Shown piece by piece: positions 60,083-61,830 of a DNA stretch of 61,830 bases. This DNA is from CAYVTZ01 sp964454685 (GTDB lineage Bacteria; Bacillota; Clostridia; Christensenellales; Christensenellaceae), in assembly GCA_964454685.1 (NCBI GenBank), contig CAYVTZ010000017.1:1-61830 (forward strand), in the 5' to 3' direction. The stretch's first letter is position 1. The number at the start of each line of letters is the position of its first letter. The translations under genes and the position numbers were made by a program. The notes below the pieces were generated by a model, which was not told the origin of the DNA, did no database searches, and worked only from the letters and a program-made list of their open reading frames with translations.

Positions 60083-61450
60083 ATGATGAAGAATTACATG
60101 GAGATCGTAGAGCGGGGATATACCGGCGAACGCGTGGAAAAAGACAACTGGGATTTGGATTTTATTGCAATCCAAACGGGGGAGATCGTTGCGGAGTATG
60201 GATTTACCCGCGATAAAGACGAGATTATTTTCACGGATGCAGCGCAGCTGCCGCGATATTTTGAAGCGGCAAAAAAACTGCTGGCGCGCATTGGCGTGTA
60301 CAATATGAGCACAGGAAGAATCATTAAGCTGAGCGAAGCGGAGATTGAAGACGCGGCAAAGAATGCCAAACAGACATTGGTAATGGGGGAAGGCAAGGAC
60401 GCATTTACGCTGTATGCGCGGCAGCCGGAAGATCAGAGAAAGCCTGCCGTGTGGGCGGGCAACCCCGGATGCCCCACGCCGGAACGATTGTTTTTACCCA
60501 CCGTGCGCAGTTGGGCACAGGAGAAGGTGGTGGATCTTATTACGTGCGGTTCGCTGGTGGATGTGGACGGCTATGAAGTGAAAAGCATGGAGCCTTCCGA
60601 ATTGTTGGCGGTGCGGCGTGAGCTGACCTACCTGCATCAGGCGGCGGCGTTTTCCGGCAGACCGGGCATTGGGATGCTGGCGGCGGAGAGCAGCGTTTCG
60701 GAGATTGGTGATTTGGCGGCGATGGCGCTGGGCATGCTGCGCACCTGCGATTCGCATTTGGTGGCGCTCATGAATGAACTCATTATCAATCGTGATAATA
60801 TGCTGCGCGCCGCAAATGCCATCAATACCGGTGTGCGCAACGCATCGCTTGCTTGCGTGATGGTGGGTGGACTGGCGGGCGGCGCTCCGGGCGCTGCGGT
60901 GGTGATGATTGCCTCCATGTTGGCGGCGAACATTGTCTGCCTTGCGGACTATCATCTGTGTCATCCGATTCACATTAATTATGTGGCGACCTCCACACGG
61001 GAGTGTATGTGGCTGCAAAGCGTAGTGTGCCAGACTTTCGCGCAGTGTGCGCCACAAATCATCGTATGCGACATCTACCCGAAAAGCGGCGCGCTCACCA
61101 AAGAATTGTTATACGAGGTTGCTGCGAACGCGCTTGCAATCACCGTTTCCGGAGGGCACTTGGAAGGCGTTGGCTCCTGTGATGGTGTAAAGCCGCACGG
61201 AACAGGACTGGAAGTGCGCGTAATGGGTGAGGTCGGTCTTGCGGCATCTGCCCAAGGCATTCAACGTGCGCAGGCAAACGACATGATCTTGAAGCTGCTG
61301 GAGCGTTATGAACACGTAATGGCAACGGGCAATGAGGGGAAACCGTTTGACGTAGCGTATGACATGACTTCTGTTACACCTGTTCCGGAATGGGAAGCGA
61401 TGTACTTGCAGGTGCGGGAAGAGCTGGCGGAAATGGGACTATACCTCTAG
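60083..61450 (+). CDS. MtmB-like (monomethylamine methyltransferase family) protein lacking pyrrolysine
   Basis: A 455-residue protein matching archaeal monomethylamine:corrinoid methyltransferase MtmB along its length: an early DNWDLDFIAI, GEGKDAFTLYARQ, the SGRPGIGM segment at 191-198, HPIHINYVATSTRECMWL, LEVRVMGEVG and C-terminal YDMTSVTPVPEWE. By alignment from memory, MtmB's pyrrolysine (UAG, residue 202) corresponds here to Leu199 (CTG, 60677-60679). It is thus probably a corrinoid-protein methyltransferase for another methylated compound, as MtgB is within the MttB family. ATG 60083 behind GGGAGG. No corrinoid protein gene is seen before the window ends. Confidence 0.82.
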   Translation: MMKNYMEIVERGYTGERVEKDNWDLDFIAIQTGEIVAEYGFTRDKDEIIFTDAAQLPRYFEAAKKLLARIGVYNMSTGRIIKLSEAEIEDAAKNAKQTLVMGEGKDAFTLYARQPEDQRKPAVWAGNPGCPTPERLFLPTVRSWAQEKVVDLITCGSLVDVDGYEVKSMEPSELLAVRRELTYLHQAAAFSGRPGIGMLAAESSVSEIGDLAAMALGMLRTCDSHLVALMNELIINRDNMLRAANAINTGVRNASLACVMVGGLAGGAPGAAVVMIASMLAANIVCLADYHLCHPIHINYVATSTRECMWLQSVVCQTFAQCAPQIIVCDIYPKSGALTKELLYEVAANALAITVSGGHLEGVGSCDGVKPHGTGLEVRVMGEVGLAASAQGIQRAQANDMILKLLERYEHVMATGNEGKPFDVAYDMTSVTPVPEWEAMYLQVREELAEMGLYL

Positions 61451-61618
61451 GCTGGGGATAAGCGCCCCTCTGCGGCGTTAGCGGCAGAGCCGCGCACCTT
61501 GGCGAATTGTATATTCAGCCTTGCCGCGCGCCTCTTAGCTGCCTGGCATCCGGACACTTCTTACCAGCCTAGCGGATGGCGGCTGGAGATAAGCGCCCCT
61601 CTGCGGCGTTAGCGGCAG
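61450..61618 (+). repeat. 38-bp direct repeat pair flanking a 93-bp GC-rich spacer
   Basis: GGCTGG(G/A)GATAAGCGCCC and on to GCGGCAG occurs at 61450-61487 and 61581-61618 with one mismatch. Each can form CTCTGC-G-GC-GTTA-GC-G-GCAG-like hairpins. The first copy begins on the last base of the MtmB-like gene. Confidence 0.85.
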
Positions 61619-61635
61619 TATGACAGAATATTTGG

Positions 61636-61664
61636 GACGTCTGTGCATCACAGGCGTCTTTGCT
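61636..61664 (+). terminator. Terminator-like hairpin after the MtmB-like gene
   Basis: GACGTCTGTG-CAT-CACAGGCGTC (one wobble) followed by TTTGCTTT. The remaining 166 nt to the window end show no gene; a TATTATAC near 61754 may be a -10 box for a gene beyond the edge. Confidence 0.65.
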
Positions 61665-61830
61665 TTCTGTGATTATTCGCAATGAAACGAACAATAAAAA
61701 TATTATGAGAAATATTATTCATGGCTGCATTGTGCAAAAGCCCGTTCTGATGTATATTATACGAAGGATTCATTTTGGCTCTGTAAAGTTAAAATGAAAA
61801 ACTATGAGGTGCAGACGTAGAAATACGTCA

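Noticed and set aside
61448..61620. Open frame of about 58 codons after the TAG stop of the MtmB-like gene.
   Set aside because: The protein already ends where archaeal MtmB ends; the extension runs through GC-rich direct repeats and looks like chance.

Overview
The window looks like chromosomal DNA from an anaerobic Firmicute of the class Clostridia. Reasons: AGGAGG-type ribosome sites with some TTG/GTG starts; Soj/Spo0J with 16-bp parS sites; DnaD- and DnaC-like helicase-loader genes; a class B sortase and NlpC/P60 protein; ferredoxins; and corrinoid-type methyltransferases. I cannot name a genus from sequence alone. No rRNA, tRNA, CRISPR array or transposase was seen. A 100-N assembly gap lies at 35732-35831.

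The centre (about 12.5-30.5 kb) is the replication-origin neighbourhood. On the minus strand lie dnaA, dnaN, recF and then tilS-hpt-ftsH. On the plus strand lie rpmH-rnpA-yidD-yidC-jag-mnmE-mnmG-rsmG-soj-spo0J. Two perfect parS sites sit inside mnmG. DnaA-box-like 9-mers cluster just upstream of dnaA, and a DUF975 membrane-protein gene sits between dnaA and rpmH. recF is followed by tilS-hpt-ftsH, not by gyrB/gyrA.

The left arm (1-12.5 kb) holds an ABC-transporter ATPase cut by the window edge with its TetR regulator, an AzgA-type purine permease behind a structured leader, a cupin and a ferredoxin, an MtaA/UroD-family methyltransferase divergent from an MFS transporter, a two-component system, a ZIP transporter, a SAM methyltransferase, a divergent PRPP synthetase and a PHP phosphoesterase.

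The region 30.9-45.6 kb carries a CvpA/DUF5711 operon, dapF-cca, a roughly 119-bp tandem repeat array interrupted by the gap, an alpha/beta hydrolase-DnaD-DnaC-HAD operon, an MGMT-like protein, a CtpE-like P-type ATPase with a structured leader, IMP dehydrogenase and a GyrI-like protein.

The right arm (45.7-61.8 kb) holds a dTDP-L-rhamnose synthesis and transfer cluster, sortase B, two small membrane proteins with matching promoters and palindromic operators, an AAA NTPase, a Big2-NlpC/P60 wall hydrolase, an HxlR/flavodoxin-ferredoxin divergent pair, a second P-type ATPase with a long structured leader, a glycerophosphodiesterase and a monomethylamine-methyltransferase (MtmB) homologue. In the last, leucine occupies the position that is pyrrolysine in the archaeal enzyme. 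With the MtaA-like protein at the other end, this points to a corrinoid-dependent methyl-transfer metabolism with an unknown substrate.
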